Shown here in pieces: positions 6,561 through 14,393 of a stretch of DNA of 22,272 nt. Numbering within the stretch: the stretch's first letter is position 1; each line of letters begins with the position of its first letter. A program made the translations under genes and the position numbers. The notes below the pieces were generated by a model. It did no database searches. It saw only the letters and a list, made by a program, of their open reading frames with translations, and was not told the DNA's origin. This stretch comes from JAAFIP01 sp043772355 (GTDB lineage Bacteria; Pseudomonadota; Gammaproteobacteria; Burkholderiales; Burkholderiaceae_C). The DNA lies in contig JAYVGI010000204.1 of assembly GCA_043772355.1 (NCBI GenBank), positions 1 to 22,272 on the forward strand, read 5' to 3'.

Positions 6561-7634
6561 TTGGACATCTTACTTCTTGATTCACTGATACCCGAGGCCT
6601 CGCAATGGTTAGAGGCGCGGCACAGCGTGCTGTATTGCCCCGAGCTGGTGGACGATGAGCGGGCGCTGCGCCACTCCATGGAAAATGTGCGTGCGATTGT
6701 GGTGCCCAACCAGGTGCTGGTCAATCAGGATTTTTTGGACTTCGCGCCGCACCTCGAAGTGGTGGCCCGCATGCAGATAGGTACCGACAATATTGACCTG
6801 GAATCTTGCCAAAACCGCGACATCAAAGTACTGCAAGCGCGCAGTGCCAATGTGCGGGCCAATGCCGAGTTTTTGGTCGGCTCCCTGCTCTTGCTCTACC
6901 GCCAGGGAATTTTAACGGCGCTCAAGCCACCGCCCGACCCAGCCAATCCGCAAGCAACTGCGCCCAGCAAAATGCATGCTCCGCTGACCGCTCTGGGCCG
7001 CGAGATCAACGGCTCCACCATTGGACTGCTGGGTATTGGCCCGGCCGCCAGTGTGTTGGCCACCCTGCTGACCGGCATGGGTGCCAGGCTGATAGGCTAC
7101 GACCCCGCTTTACACCACAGCTCACCTATCTGGCAGCAAATGCGCGTGCAACCCGTGAGCCTGCCCGAGCTGATGAACACGGCCGATGCGGTGTCGGTGC
7201 AAATGCTGTACGCCTCACGCTTTAAGGGTTTTGTCAACGCTCGGGTGCTGGCCTCTTGCAAGCCACAGCAGCTGTGGGTCAGCATCTCGCGCAGCGCCTT
7301 GTTTGACACCGGTGCCATGGTGGAGGCCATGCAAGACGGGCGCATTGGCGCTTGGCTGACCGACAGCGCAGATGAGGGCGACAGCCATGCCCTGCCGCTG
7401 CTGCGCACGCTGCCGCATTTTTATGCCACGCAGCGCATTGGCTCCATGACCCGCGAGGCGCGCCAGCGCTCCAGCTGGTACATGGCGCACCGGCTGCATG
7501 ATGCGCTGACACCTGACGGCGCTGCAGCGGACGCTTTCGGCAGCCCGTCCATGCCGCAGGGTTTGACGGGTGAGGCAAACTGGAGAGATTCCGCGCCAGT
7601 AGGCCTTCCCGCAGCCACACCCACACCCAATTAG
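6561..7634 (+). CDS. D-isomer-specific 2-hydroxyacid dehydrogenase homologue lacking the catalytic His
   Basis: This 357-aa protein is related to the D-2-hydroxyacid/3-phosphoglycerate dehydrogenases. The N-terminal half has RMQIGTDNIDLES (70-82) and ARSANVRANAEF (93-104), matching the family's GxDNID and N-x-x-A/S-V-A-E regions. The NAD-binding loop is LLGIGPAA (156-163), with Ala at the third glycine. The Arg of the catalytic triad is probably Arg244 in SISRSALFD and the Glu is near 272. The family TPHIAG motif reads TQRIGS (290-295), so Arg292 replaces the catalytic His. A Pro-rich insert (122-137) interrupts the hinge. Catalysis of the usual kind is doubtful. The start is a TTG at 6561 (MDILLLDS): an in-frame stop lies three codons upstream and no better start follows. 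No clear ribosome binding site is visible. It converges with valS after 10 bp. Confidence 0.82.
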   Translation: MDILLLDSLIPEASQWLEARHSVLYCPELVDDERALRHSMENVRAIVVPNQVLVNQDFLDFAPHLEVVARMQIGTDNIDLESCQNRDIKVLQARSANVRANAEFLVGSLLLLYRQGILTALKPPPDPANPQATAPSKMHAPLTALGREINGSTIGLLGIGPAASVLATLLTGMGARLIGYDPALHHSSPIWQQMRVQPVSLPELMNTADAVSVQMLYASRFKGFVNARVLASCKPQQLWVSISRSALFDTGAMVEAMQDGRIGAWLTDSADEGDSHALPLLRTLPHFYATQRIGSMTREARQRSSWYMAHRLHDALTPDGAAADAFGSPSMPQGLTGEANWRDSAPVGLPAATPTPN

Positions 7635-7644
7635 CCGGGCCGGC

Positions 7645-10600
7645 CTAGCCCATGCGCGTGAGTTGCGCTTGCAGTTTGGCCAGCGCAGCAGAAAAATCCG
7701 CGACGCGCTTGCGCTCCAGCTCCAGTACCTGCGCCGGGGCTTTGGCCACAAAAGCTTCGTTACCCAGCTTGGTGTGGGCTTTGGCAATTTCGCCCTCCAA
7801 ACGTGCAGCCTCTTTACCCAGGCGGATTTTCTCGGCCGCTTTGTCCACTTCCATATGCAGGCACAGGCGTGCATCGCCCACCACCGCCGTGGGGGATGCG
7901 TCCGCTGCGCTTTGCCAAGCTGCCTCGCTGTCAAACACTTTGACTTCATTGAGCTTGGCCAGGGCCTGCAGCACCGGCGCTATCTGCGTAATGAAGGCCG
8001 CGTCGCCCACCACGTAGAGCGGCAGCTTGGTGGCGGGAGACACCTGCATCTCGCCACGCAAATTGCGGCATGCATCGACCAGTGATTTGAGCTTGGCGAT
8101 GTGCGCAATAGCTGCGGGATCGATCTTCTCCATCTGCGCCTCGGGGTAACGGGCGATGCTGACGGAGTTGCCTGCAATGCCCGCCACGGGCGCGACTTTT
8201 TGCCACAACTCCTCGGTGATGAACGGAATGATCGGATGCGCTAAACGCAAAATGGCTTCCAGCGTGCGAATCAGGGTGCGGCGCGTAGCGCGTTGCTCGG
8301 CCTCACCACCAGTTTGAATTTGCACTTTGGCGATTTCCAAATACCAATCACAAAACTCGTTCCACACAAAATCGTAAATCGTGTTGGCCACGTTGTCCAG
8401 GCGGTATTCTGCAAAACCTTTGGCTACTTCAGCCTCGGCGATTTGCAGGCGCGAGGCAATCCAGCGATCAGCCTGGCTAAAACGCATGTAGCCGTGGAAC
8501 GGGCCCGCCTCGGCGATGACTTTGCCTGCGGCATCCAGCACAGGCGCTTTGCATTCCTCCTTAGTGTGGTCTTTCAGGCCGCAGTCATTGCCTTCACAGT
8601 TCATCAGCGTAAAGCGGGTGGCGTTCCACAGCTTGTTGCAAAAGTTGCGGTAGCCTTCGCAGCGCTTGCTGTCAAAGTTGATGTTTCTTCCCAGGCTGGC
8701 GAGGGCGGCGAAAGTAAAACGCAGCGCGTCCGCGCCGTAGCCGGGGATGCCATCGGGGAATTCTTTTTCGGTGTCTTTGCGCACGCGCGGCGCGGTCTCG
8801 GGCTTGCGCAGGCCGGTGGTGCGCTTGTCCAGCAACGGGGCCAGGGTAATGCCGTCGATCAAATCCACCGGGTCCAGCACATTGCCCTCCGACTTGCTCA
8901 TCTTGCGGCCCTGGCTGTCGCGCACCAGGCCGTGGATGTACACATGCTTGAACGGCACCTGCCCGGTGAAGTGCGAGGTCATCATGATCATGCGGGCAAC
9001 CCAAAAGAAGATGATGTCGTAGCCGGTGACCAGCACGGTGCTGGGCAGGTACAGGTTGTAGTCTTGCACAGAGCCCTCTCCCCGCTCCTCTCCCCCAGGC
9101 AGAGAGGTCGCCACTGCGCTGGAGGCTGGCGCAGTATCGCGCCCTCTCCCTGCGGGAGAGGGCTGGGGTGAGGGCTGGGCCGCCTCTGGCCACCCCATTG
9201 TGGAGAACGGCACGAGCGCCGATGAGTACCAGGTATCGAGCACATCCTCATCACGCCGCAGTTTTTTCCCCGGTGCCTGGCTTTGCGCATCTGCCTCATT
9301 GCGCGCGACATAAAACTTGCCGTCTTCGTCGTACCAGGCCGGTATCTGGTGCCCCCACCAGAGCTGGCGGCTGATGCACCAGTCCTGGATATGGTTCATC
9401 CACTGGTTGTAAGTGTTGACCCAGTTCTCAGGTACGAATTTGACTTCGCCACTCTGCACCGCGTCGATGGCTTTTTGCGCGATGCTTTTGCCTGTCGTAT
9501 CGCTCTTGTTCATGGCTACAAACCACTGGTCAGTGAGCATTGGCTCAATCACCTGCCCGGTGCGCTCGCAGCGCGGCACCATGAGCTTGTGCTTTTTCAC
9601 CTCCACCATCAGGCCCAGCGCGTCCAGGTCAGCCACCACTTTTTTACGCGCCACAAAACGGTCCAGGCCGCGATAGGCCTCGGGTGCTTCGTCGTTAATT
9701 TTGGCATCCAGCGTCAGCACGCAGATCATCGCCAGCTTGTGGCGTTGGCCCACTGCGTAGTCATTCTGGTCATGCGCAGGGGTGACCTTCACCACGCCGG
9801 TGCCAAAGGCTTTGTCCACATAGTCGTCGGCAATCACGGGGATGTTGCGGTTGCAAAGTGGCAGGCTCACCTGTTTGCCGATCAAGTGCTTATAGCGCTC
9901 GTCCTCAGGGTGCACCATCACCGCTACGTCGCCCAGCATGGTCTCTGGCCGCGTGGTGGCTACCGTGAGGCCCTTTTCCATCTGCCCGTTCACCCTCTGC
10001 GGGCCGTCGGCAAAGGGGTAGCAGATGTGCCACAAGAAGCCGTCTTCTTCAGCGCTTTCCACTTCCAAGTCGCTCACCGCCGTTTTCAGCACCGGGTCCC
10101 AGTTCACCAGGCGCTTGCCACGGTAGATCAGGCCCTGCTCGTACAGGCGCACAAAAGTCTCGGTCACCACCTTGGACAGTTTGTCGTCCATGGTGAAGTA
10201 CTCGCGGCTCCAGTCCACGCTGTCGCCCATACGGCGCATTTGGCTGGTAATGGTGTGGCCGGACTTTTCTTTCCACTCCCACACTTTTGACACAAAGTTT
10301 TTGCGCGCCACGTCGGGCGTAGGCCCCATGTCGTGGCGGCTGATGCCTTGGTCTTTCAGCTGGCGTTCCACCACGATTTGCGTGGCAATGCCGGCATGGT
10401 CGGTGCCGGGAATCCACGCAGTGTTAAAGCCCTTCATGCGGTGGTAGCGCGTCAGGCTGTCCATGATGGTTTGGTTAAACGCATGGCCCATGTGCAGGGT
10501 GCCGGTCACGTTGGGTGGTGGCAGCTGGATGGCGAAGTTTTTGCCCTGTGCATGGGCATCAAAGCTGGGTTGGCCGGTGCCGCGCACCCCTGCCACGCCA

Positions 10601-10728
10601 TAGCCACGGCGCTCCCACTCGGGGCCCCAATGGGCCTCCAGGGCTTGGGGTTCAAACGACTTGGCGAGGGAGTCAAGCGCGGGTTGGAGCGGGGGCTGGG
10701 GTGGAGGCTGAACGGTGTGGTCGGTCAT
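7645..10728 (-). CDS. valS: Valine--tRNA ligase with an in-frame REP-derived insertion
   Basis: This 1027-aa class I aminoacyl-tRNA synthetase charges tRNA-Val. The HIGH motif is HMGH (79-82, in PPPNVTGTLHMGHAF) and KMSKS is at 609-613 (GRKMSKSEGN). A large editing (CP1) domain, an anticodon-binding domain and a C-terminal coiled coil (AAEKIRLGKEAARLEGEI to the end) are all present. I start at the ATG at 10728 (MTDHTVQ); an earlier ATG at 10761 adds 11 unconserved residues. Residues 518-553, between FSTMGWPEA and VQDYNLYLPS, are a 36-residue Pro/Gly/Ser-rich segment absent from usual ValRS, encoded by palindromic repeat DNA. The frame is kept and the rest looks intact, so the enzyme is presumably active. 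The 3' end is 10 bp from the converging dehydrogenase homologue. Confidence 0.97.
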   Translation of the reverse strand: MTDHTVQPPPQPPLQPALDSLAKSFEPQALEAHWGPEWERRGYGVAGVRGTGQPSFDAHAQGKNFAIQLPPPNVTGTLHMGHAFNQTIMDSLTRYHRMKGFNTAWIPGTDHAGIATQIVVERQLKDQGISRHDMGPTPDVARKNFVSKVWEWKEKSGHTITSQMRRMGDSVDWSREYFTMDDKLSKVVTETFVRLYEQGLIYRGKRLVNWDPVLKTAVSDLEVESAEEDGFLWHICYPFADGPQRVNGQMEKGLTVATTRPETMLGDVAVMVHPEDERYKHLIGKQVSLPLCNRNIPVIADDYVDKAFGTGVVKVTPAHDQNDYAVGQRHKLAMICVLTLDAKINDEAPEAYRGLDRFVARKKVVADLDALGLMVEVKKHKLMVPRCERTGQVIEPMLTDQWFVAMNKSDTTGKSIAQKAIDAVQSGEVKFVPENWVNTYNQWMNHIQDWCISRQLWWGHQIPAWYDEDGKFYVARNEADAQSQAPGKKLRRDEDVLDTWYSSALVPFSTMGWPEAAQPSPQPSPAGRGRDTAPASSAVATSLPGGEERGEGSVQDYNLYLPSTVLVTGYDIIFFWVARMIMMTSHFTGQVPFKHVYIHGLVRDSQGRKMSKSEGNVLDPVDLIDGITLAPLLDKRTTGLRKPETAPRVRKDTEKEFPDGIPGYGADALRFTFAALASLGRNINFDSKRCEGYRNFCNKLWNATRFTLMNCEGNDCGLKDHTKEECKAPVLDAAGKVIAEAGPFHGYMRFSQADRWIASRLQIAEAEVAKGFAEYRLDNVANTIYDFVWNEFCDWYLEIAKVQIQTGGEAEQRATRRTLIRTLEAILRLAHPIIPFITEELWQKVAPVAGIAGNSVSIARYPEAQMEKIDPAAIAHIAKLKSLVDACRNLRGEMQVSPATKLPLYVVGDAAFITQIAPVLQALAKLNEVKVFDSEAAWQSAADASPTAVVGDARLCLHMEVDKAAEKIRLGKEAARLEGEIAKAHTKLGNEAFVAKAPAQVLELERKRVADFSAALAKLQAQLTRMG
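9070..9177. repeat. REP-like palindromic element inserted within valS
   Basis: A 108-bp C/T-rich and G/A-rich segment contains a 10-bp perfect hairpin, GCCCTCTCCC-TGC-GGGAGAGGGC (9141-9163). It is followed by TGGGGTGAGGGCTGG. A related, inverted and diverged arm lies at about 9073-9110 (GAGCCCTCTCCCC and GGCAGAGAGG). It resembles the widespread CCCTCACCC/CTCTCCC-type intergenic palindromes of proteobacteria. Its length is a multiple of three and it is translated in the valS frame. Confidence 0.85.
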
Positions 10729-11110
10729 GGCAATGGGCGAGCCGCATCCCGAAAGATGCAACTGAAGTGGGACGCAGAAGGCTGCGCAGGATTAGGCTTG
10801 GACGGTGCTATTTTATTCGAGTGCAGTGCGGGCTGAAAACGCTGCTGAACGCCCTCAGAAGGCAACAACCGGTCAAACCCGGTCAATTGATGGCCTTATA
10901 CGGTGTACCCCACTGGCCTGCTTAGACGGAGTGCTACGGTAAAGAGAGTGAGAAGGTGGCCGCAATGCAAACCAGCGCAGCGTGCCACACAGATCTGGTC
11001 GCATCACCAAGATGGGACCCGCCACACTGCCAGCTTGTCCACAGACGCCCATGCGCCGCAAAGTTTGCGCCAGTCACACCGCTGGCGTAGCGCCCCCGAT
11101 CCGATTGCCG
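10729..11110. other. 382-bp gap between rodA and valS without a recognisable gene
   Basis: Short frames here have no recognisable features and poor starts. The gap must carry the valS leader and probably its promoter. A weak candidate on the minus strand is TTTTCA (10839-10834), an 18-bp spacer, then TAAAAT (10815-10810). I see no T-box or other riboswitch-like structure and no strong terminator after rodA. Confidence 0.4.
10810..10839 (-). promoter_or_regulatory. valS: Weak candidate promoter for valS
   Basis: TTTTCA as -35 and TAAAAT as -10 with an 18-bp spacer, about 80 bp before the chosen valS start. Both boxes deviate from the sigma-70 consensus, so this is only a candidate. Confidence 0.25.
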
Positions 11111-12265
11111 TCACGACTGCACCAGGCGTTTGGCCTTGGAGATGGACATCAAAATGCCCAGCCCCATCCCCAGAGTGACCATCGCGGTGCCGCCGTAGCT
11201 GATAAAGGGCAGCGGTACGCCTACCACTGGCAAAATGCCGCTGACCATGCCCATGTTGACGAAGGCGTAGGTAAAAAATATCAACGTGACGGCACCGGCC
11301 AAAAGGCGGGAGAACAGGGTGGGGGCTTCCAGTGCAATGGCCAGGCCGCGCAGCACCAAAAAGATAAAGGCGGCTATGAGCAGCAGGTTGCCCACCAGGC
11401 CAAACTCCTCGCCGTAGGCGGCAAAAATAAAGTCGGTGGTGCGCTCGGGGATGAACTCCAGGTGAGTTTGGGTGCCCTGCATAAAGCCTTTGCCGGTCAT
11501 GCCGCCCGAGCCAATGGCGATCATGCCCTGGATGATGTGAAAACCTTTGCCCAGCGGGTCGCGGGACGGGTCTAGCAGGGTGCAAATGCGCTGCTGCTGG
11601 TAGTCGTGCAGCAGCGGCCATTGGAAACCGTCGGCGCACAGACGAGGCTCAAAGATGACCAGGGTGATGGCAGCCAGCAGGCCCAGCAGCAAGGGCGGGG
11701 CGATGAGTTTCCAGCTCAGACCGGCAAAAAATATCACATACAGCCCCGCCGACATGACCAAAATGGCGGTGCCCAGGTCGGGCTGTTTGACGATCAGGCC
11801 CACGGGCACGGCTAGCAGCACGCCGGCCACCGCAAAATCGAGCGGACGCAGTTGGCCTTCGCGCTTTTGGAACCACCAGGCCAGCATGAGGGGCATGGCG
11901 ATTTTGAGGATCTCGCTGGGCTGGATGACGATGCCCAGGTGCAGCCAGCGGCGCGCGCCTTTTTTGGTAATGCCGAAGATGGCGACCGCTATCAGCATGG
12001 TCACGCCCACGACATACAGCGGCACGGCAAAGGCCATGAGGCGCTGGGGCGGCACCTGCGCCACGACAAACATGATGCTGGCGGCGATGAGCATGTTGCG
12101 GCCATGGTCCATAAAGCGTGTGCCATGGTCATAGCCCGACGAATACATGGTGAGCAGCCCGGCACAGCCCAGCAAAAACACCGCAAACGCCAGCGGCCCG
12201 TCAAAGCCCTGGAACATGGGCGCTATGCGCTGCAGCGTGCTGGGTTTGTCGAACACGGCGGCCAT
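11111..12265 (-). CDS. rodA: Rod-shape-determining peptidoglycan glycosyltransferase RodA
   Basis: This 384-aa SEDS-family inner-membrane protein has about ten hydrophobic segments. SEDS proteins polymerise lipid II into glycan strands; RodA works with PBP2 and MreBCD in cell elongation. Family marks are present in order: GARRWLHLGIVIQPSE, LIVKQPDLGTA, HLEFIPERTTDFIFA and VGVPLPFISYGG. The HLEFIPERTTDF signature favours RodA over FtsW. It is the last gene of a long minus-strand run, 75 bp after the PfkB-family kinase gene. The PBP2 gene (mrdA), often next to rodA, is not adjacent here. There is a short ATG-start N-terminus and no signal peptide. Confidence 0.95.
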   Translation of the reverse strand: MAAVFDKPSTLQRIAPMFQGFDGPLAFAVFLLGCAGLLTMYSSGYDHGTRFMDHGRNMLIAASIMFVVAQVPPQRLMAFAVPLYVVGVTMLIAVAIFGITKKGARRWLHLGIVIQPSEILKIAMPLMLAWWFQKREGQLRPLDFAVAGVLLAVPVGLIVKQPDLGTAILVMSAGLYVIFFAGLSWKLIAPPLLLGLLAAITLVIFEPRLCADGFQWPLLHDYQQQRICTLLDPSRDPLGKGFHIIQGMIAIGSGGMTGKGFMQGTQTHLEFIPERTTDFIFAAYGEEFGLVGNLLLIAAFIFLVLRGLAIALEAPTLFSRLLAGAVTLIFFTYAFVNMGMVSGILPVVGVPLPFISYGGTAMVTLGMGLGILMSISKAKRLVQS

Positions 12266-12340
12266 GGTGGGAGGGGTGAGAGGTTTCAGGGGGCAGGCTA
12301 CAGGGGTGGCATGGGCTGGGTGGGCGCCGCTGTGGTGGGT

Positions 12341-13246
12341 TTACGTTAAATCTAGCTGGGCCAGGTTCAAAGTATAGTTTTGGCCGCCGCGCTGGGCGAT
12401 TTTGATGGCGCCCATGTGGTTACCCAAGGTACAGCAGCGCACCAGGCTCCAGCCGCGCTCGATGCCGTAGAGCAAAGCGGCGCGAAAGGCGTCGCCGCAG
12501 CCGGTGGGGTCCACCACGGCGGCGGCTTTGACGGCCGGCACATGGGTTTTTATGCCGCCTACCCACACGTCGCAGCCTTGCTCGCCCAAGGTGACGACCA
12601 GGCCTTGGACCTTGCCCGAGATCTCGGCCAGGCTCCAGCCGGTGCGCTCGGCCAGCATGGCACCCTCGTAGTCGTTGACGGCCACATAGTCGGCCATGCC
12701 GATCAGCTGCTGGTGCTCCTGGCCGTTGAACATGGGCAGTTGCTGGCCGGGGTCAAAAATAAAGGACACGCCTGCATCTTTGAACTGCTGGGCGTGCTGC
12801 CACATGGCATCGCGCCCGTCGGGGGCGATGATGCCCAGCTTGGCACTGGTGTGGGCGGGAATGACGTTCAAATGGGCCTCGCCCATGGCACCGGGGTGAA
12901 AGCCGTTGATCTGGTTGTTTTGCCTGTCGGTGATGATGGTGCACAGCGCGGTGTAGTTATCGGGCCGCACCATGACCAGCTCGGTGCTGATGCCCATAGC
13001 GGCCAAACGCTCCAGATACTCGCGCGCATCAGGCCCCACGGCTGCCATGGGCAGGGGCACGCCGCCCAGTTGCTTGAGGCCGTAGGCGATATTGCCAGCG
13101 CAGCCGCCGTACTCGCGGCGCATGCCGGGCACGTAGAAGGAAACGTTGAGTTTGTGGATTTGATCGGGCAGGATTTGGTCGGCAAAATTGCCTTCGAAAT
13201 TCAAGATAGTGTCGATAGCCAGGGAGCCGCAGATGATGGATGCCAT
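12341..13246 (-). CDS. PfkB-family carbohydrate/nucleoside kinase
   Basis: This 301-aa ribokinase-fold protein phosphorylates a sugar or nucleoside from ATP. The N-terminus ICGSLAIDTIL and the gly-rich substrate region REYGGCAGNIAYGLKQLGG (about 44-62) match PfkB signature 1. The C-terminal signature VDPTGCGDAFRAALLYG carries the anion-hole GCGD and the catalytic Asp. The sequence recalls bacterial adenosine-kinase-like members, but the substrate cannot be fixed by eye. It lies between the DUF3426 gene and rodA on the same strand; no specific partner is evident. No good Shine-Dalgarno is seen before the ATG at 13246. Confidence 0.9.
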   Translation of the reverse strand: MASIICGSLAIDTILNFEGNFADQILPDQIHKLNVSFYVPGMRREYGGCAGNIAYGLKQLGGVPLPMAAVGPDAREYLERLAAMGISTELVMVRPDNYTALCTIITDRQNNQINGFHPGAMGEAHLNVIPAHTSAKLGIIAPDGRDAMWQHAQQFKDAGVSFIFDPGQQLPMFNGQEHQQLIGMADYVAVNDYEGAMLAERTGWSLAEISGKVQGLVVTLGEQGCDVWVGGIKTHVPAVKAAAVVDPTGCGDAFRAALLYGIERGWSLVRCCTLGNHMGAIKIAQRGGQNYTLNLAQLDLT

Positions 13247-13265
13247 TTTTTTTGCTTTACGTTAA

Positions 13266-13286
13266 GGTTTCAGGTTTCAGGTTTCA
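13266..13286. repeat. Tandem heptamer repeat GGTTTCA x3
   Basis: Three exact GGTTTCA units followed by a partial GGTT, in the 42-bp gap between the DUF3426 and PfkB genes. A single GGTTTCA also occurs at about 12280 before rodA. Slippage-prone; no function is evident. Confidence 0.8.
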
Positions 13287-13288
13287 GG

Positions 13289-14326
13289 TTAGGGGTAGAA
13301 GGCCCAGACGCGGTAGCCGGCTATGCGGGCACCGGCCAGTTGGCTGGCATCGACCTGGATGTTGCTGGTGCCAGCCAGTTCGGCGGCGGGGGCCAGTGCC
13401 GTGGGGGCAGCGCCCAAGTCTGCCGGGGTGAGCACCCGGCGCACCACAGGCTGGTCTTGCGCATCGTTCAGGCTCAGCTCAATATGCGGCACGGCAACCG
13501 GGAGCTTGCCGGTGTTTTTAAGGTTCAACGCCAGTTTGTACAGTTCGTATTTTCCGTCGCTGCGCAGTTTGTTAAAGCTCGATGCATCGACCACCACCAC
13601 CTCGATATGCTTGAAGGGCTCTACCGTGCAACCGGCCACGGCGCACAGTGCTTGGAGCCAGTGCAATGCGCGGGGCTCCATGGCGGCAATGCGGTCACGC
13701 TCTTGCAGTGCTATTTGGGTGCCCAAGGCGGTCAGCAGTACGGCACCAGTCAGCAGCAACAGCGCACGCACCCAGGGCGAGCGCCAGCGCTGGGCGCGCT
13801 GGGCTTGGCGCACAAAACTGGGGAGCGCATTGGCCGGCTCGGCGGCAAAGTTACCCGCAAGGTGGGCCTGGGCTTGGGGGGCTGGAGGGTTGACCGTGTT
13901 GTACCAGTCGCTGTCTGCGAAATCTGCTTGGGAAGTCGTAAATACGGGGCTGGCAGGAATGGCACCAGCGCTTGGGTCTTCTTTGCCGCTGGGTGCCAGG
14001 CTTGGGGTGCTGGGTGCCAGGCTTGGGTTGTCCAATGCATTTTTCACCTTGTCCGCAGCAGGCGGGCTTGGCGGCGTTGGTGCGGTAAGCGCTGGCACCG
14101 GTGTCGCCGCTTGCGCCTCGGCCAGGTCTGCCGTGTGGTCTGCGGTTTGATCTGCCTGAAGCGGCGCTGGCGCAGACGAAACGGATTCCTCGCCGGGCAT
14201 ATGCCCTCGCGCGTCAAACACCTCGGCGCACTGGCCGCAGCGCACCCAGCCTTGGGACATTTTGAGTTGGTCAGCCACCACCTTGAATAAGGTGCCGCAG
14301 GCAGGGCATCGGGTAATCAAACTCAT
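13289..14326 (-). CDS. Zinc-ribbon and DUF3426 domain membrane protein
   Basis: This 345-aa protein has three parts. At the N-terminus is an MJ0042-type zinc ribbon (CPAC at 7-10, CGQC at 30-33). A long Ala/Pro-rich linker (about 50-165) contains a tandem PSLAPST/PSLAPSG repeat (101-114). One membrane helix (about 184-206) is followed by an extracytoplasmic DUF3426 domain (VVVVDASSFNKLRSDGKYELYKLALNLKN region to the end). Such proteins are common in betaproteobacteria next to prmA and accBC, as here; their function is unknown. The topology predicts the zinc ribbon in the cytoplasm and DUF3426 in the periplasm. The ATG at 14326 is chosen because the ribbon starts six residues later. Confidence 0.9.
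   Translation of the reverse strand: MSLITRCPACGTLFKVVADQLKMSQGWVRCGQCAEVFDARGHMPGEESVSSAPAPLQADQTADHTADLAEAQAATPVPALTAPTPPSPPAADKVKNALDNPSLAPSTPSLAPSGKEDPSAGAIPASPVFTTSQADFADSDWYNTVNPPAPQAQAHLAGNFAAEPANALPSFVRQAQRAQRWRSPWVRALLLLTGAVLLTALGTQIALQERDRIAAMEPRALHWLQALCAVAGCTVEPFKHIEVVVVDASSFNKLRSDGKYELYKLALNLKNTGKLPVAVPHIELSLNDAQDQPVVRRVLTPADLGAAPTALAPAAELAGTSNIQVDASQLAGARIAGYRVWAFYP
13988..14028. repeat. 21-bp tandem duplication within the DUF3426 gene linker
   Basis: GCTGGGTGCCAGGCTTGGGG at 13988-14007 recurs at 14009-14028 with one change at the last base. It encodes a duplicated PSLAPS heptad in the low-complexity linker. Probably replication slippage. Confidence 0.85.
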
Positions 14327-14393
14327 GGAGGTTGATTGTAGGCAATGCAGGGCTCGCTGGCGAAGTCTGTGCCCACTAATTTCAGGGCTTTTT

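Noticed and set aside
8293..10290. Long plus-strand open frames opposite valS
   Set aside because: Antisense to conserved valS coding sequence; compositions rich in His and Val without any motif.
12380..14290. Very long plus-strand open frame of 636 codons
   Set aside because: It is antisense to the PfkB-family and DUF3426 genes, both with clear family motifs. Its protein is His/Gly/Ala-rich with no domain, as expected for a shadow in GC-rich DNA.
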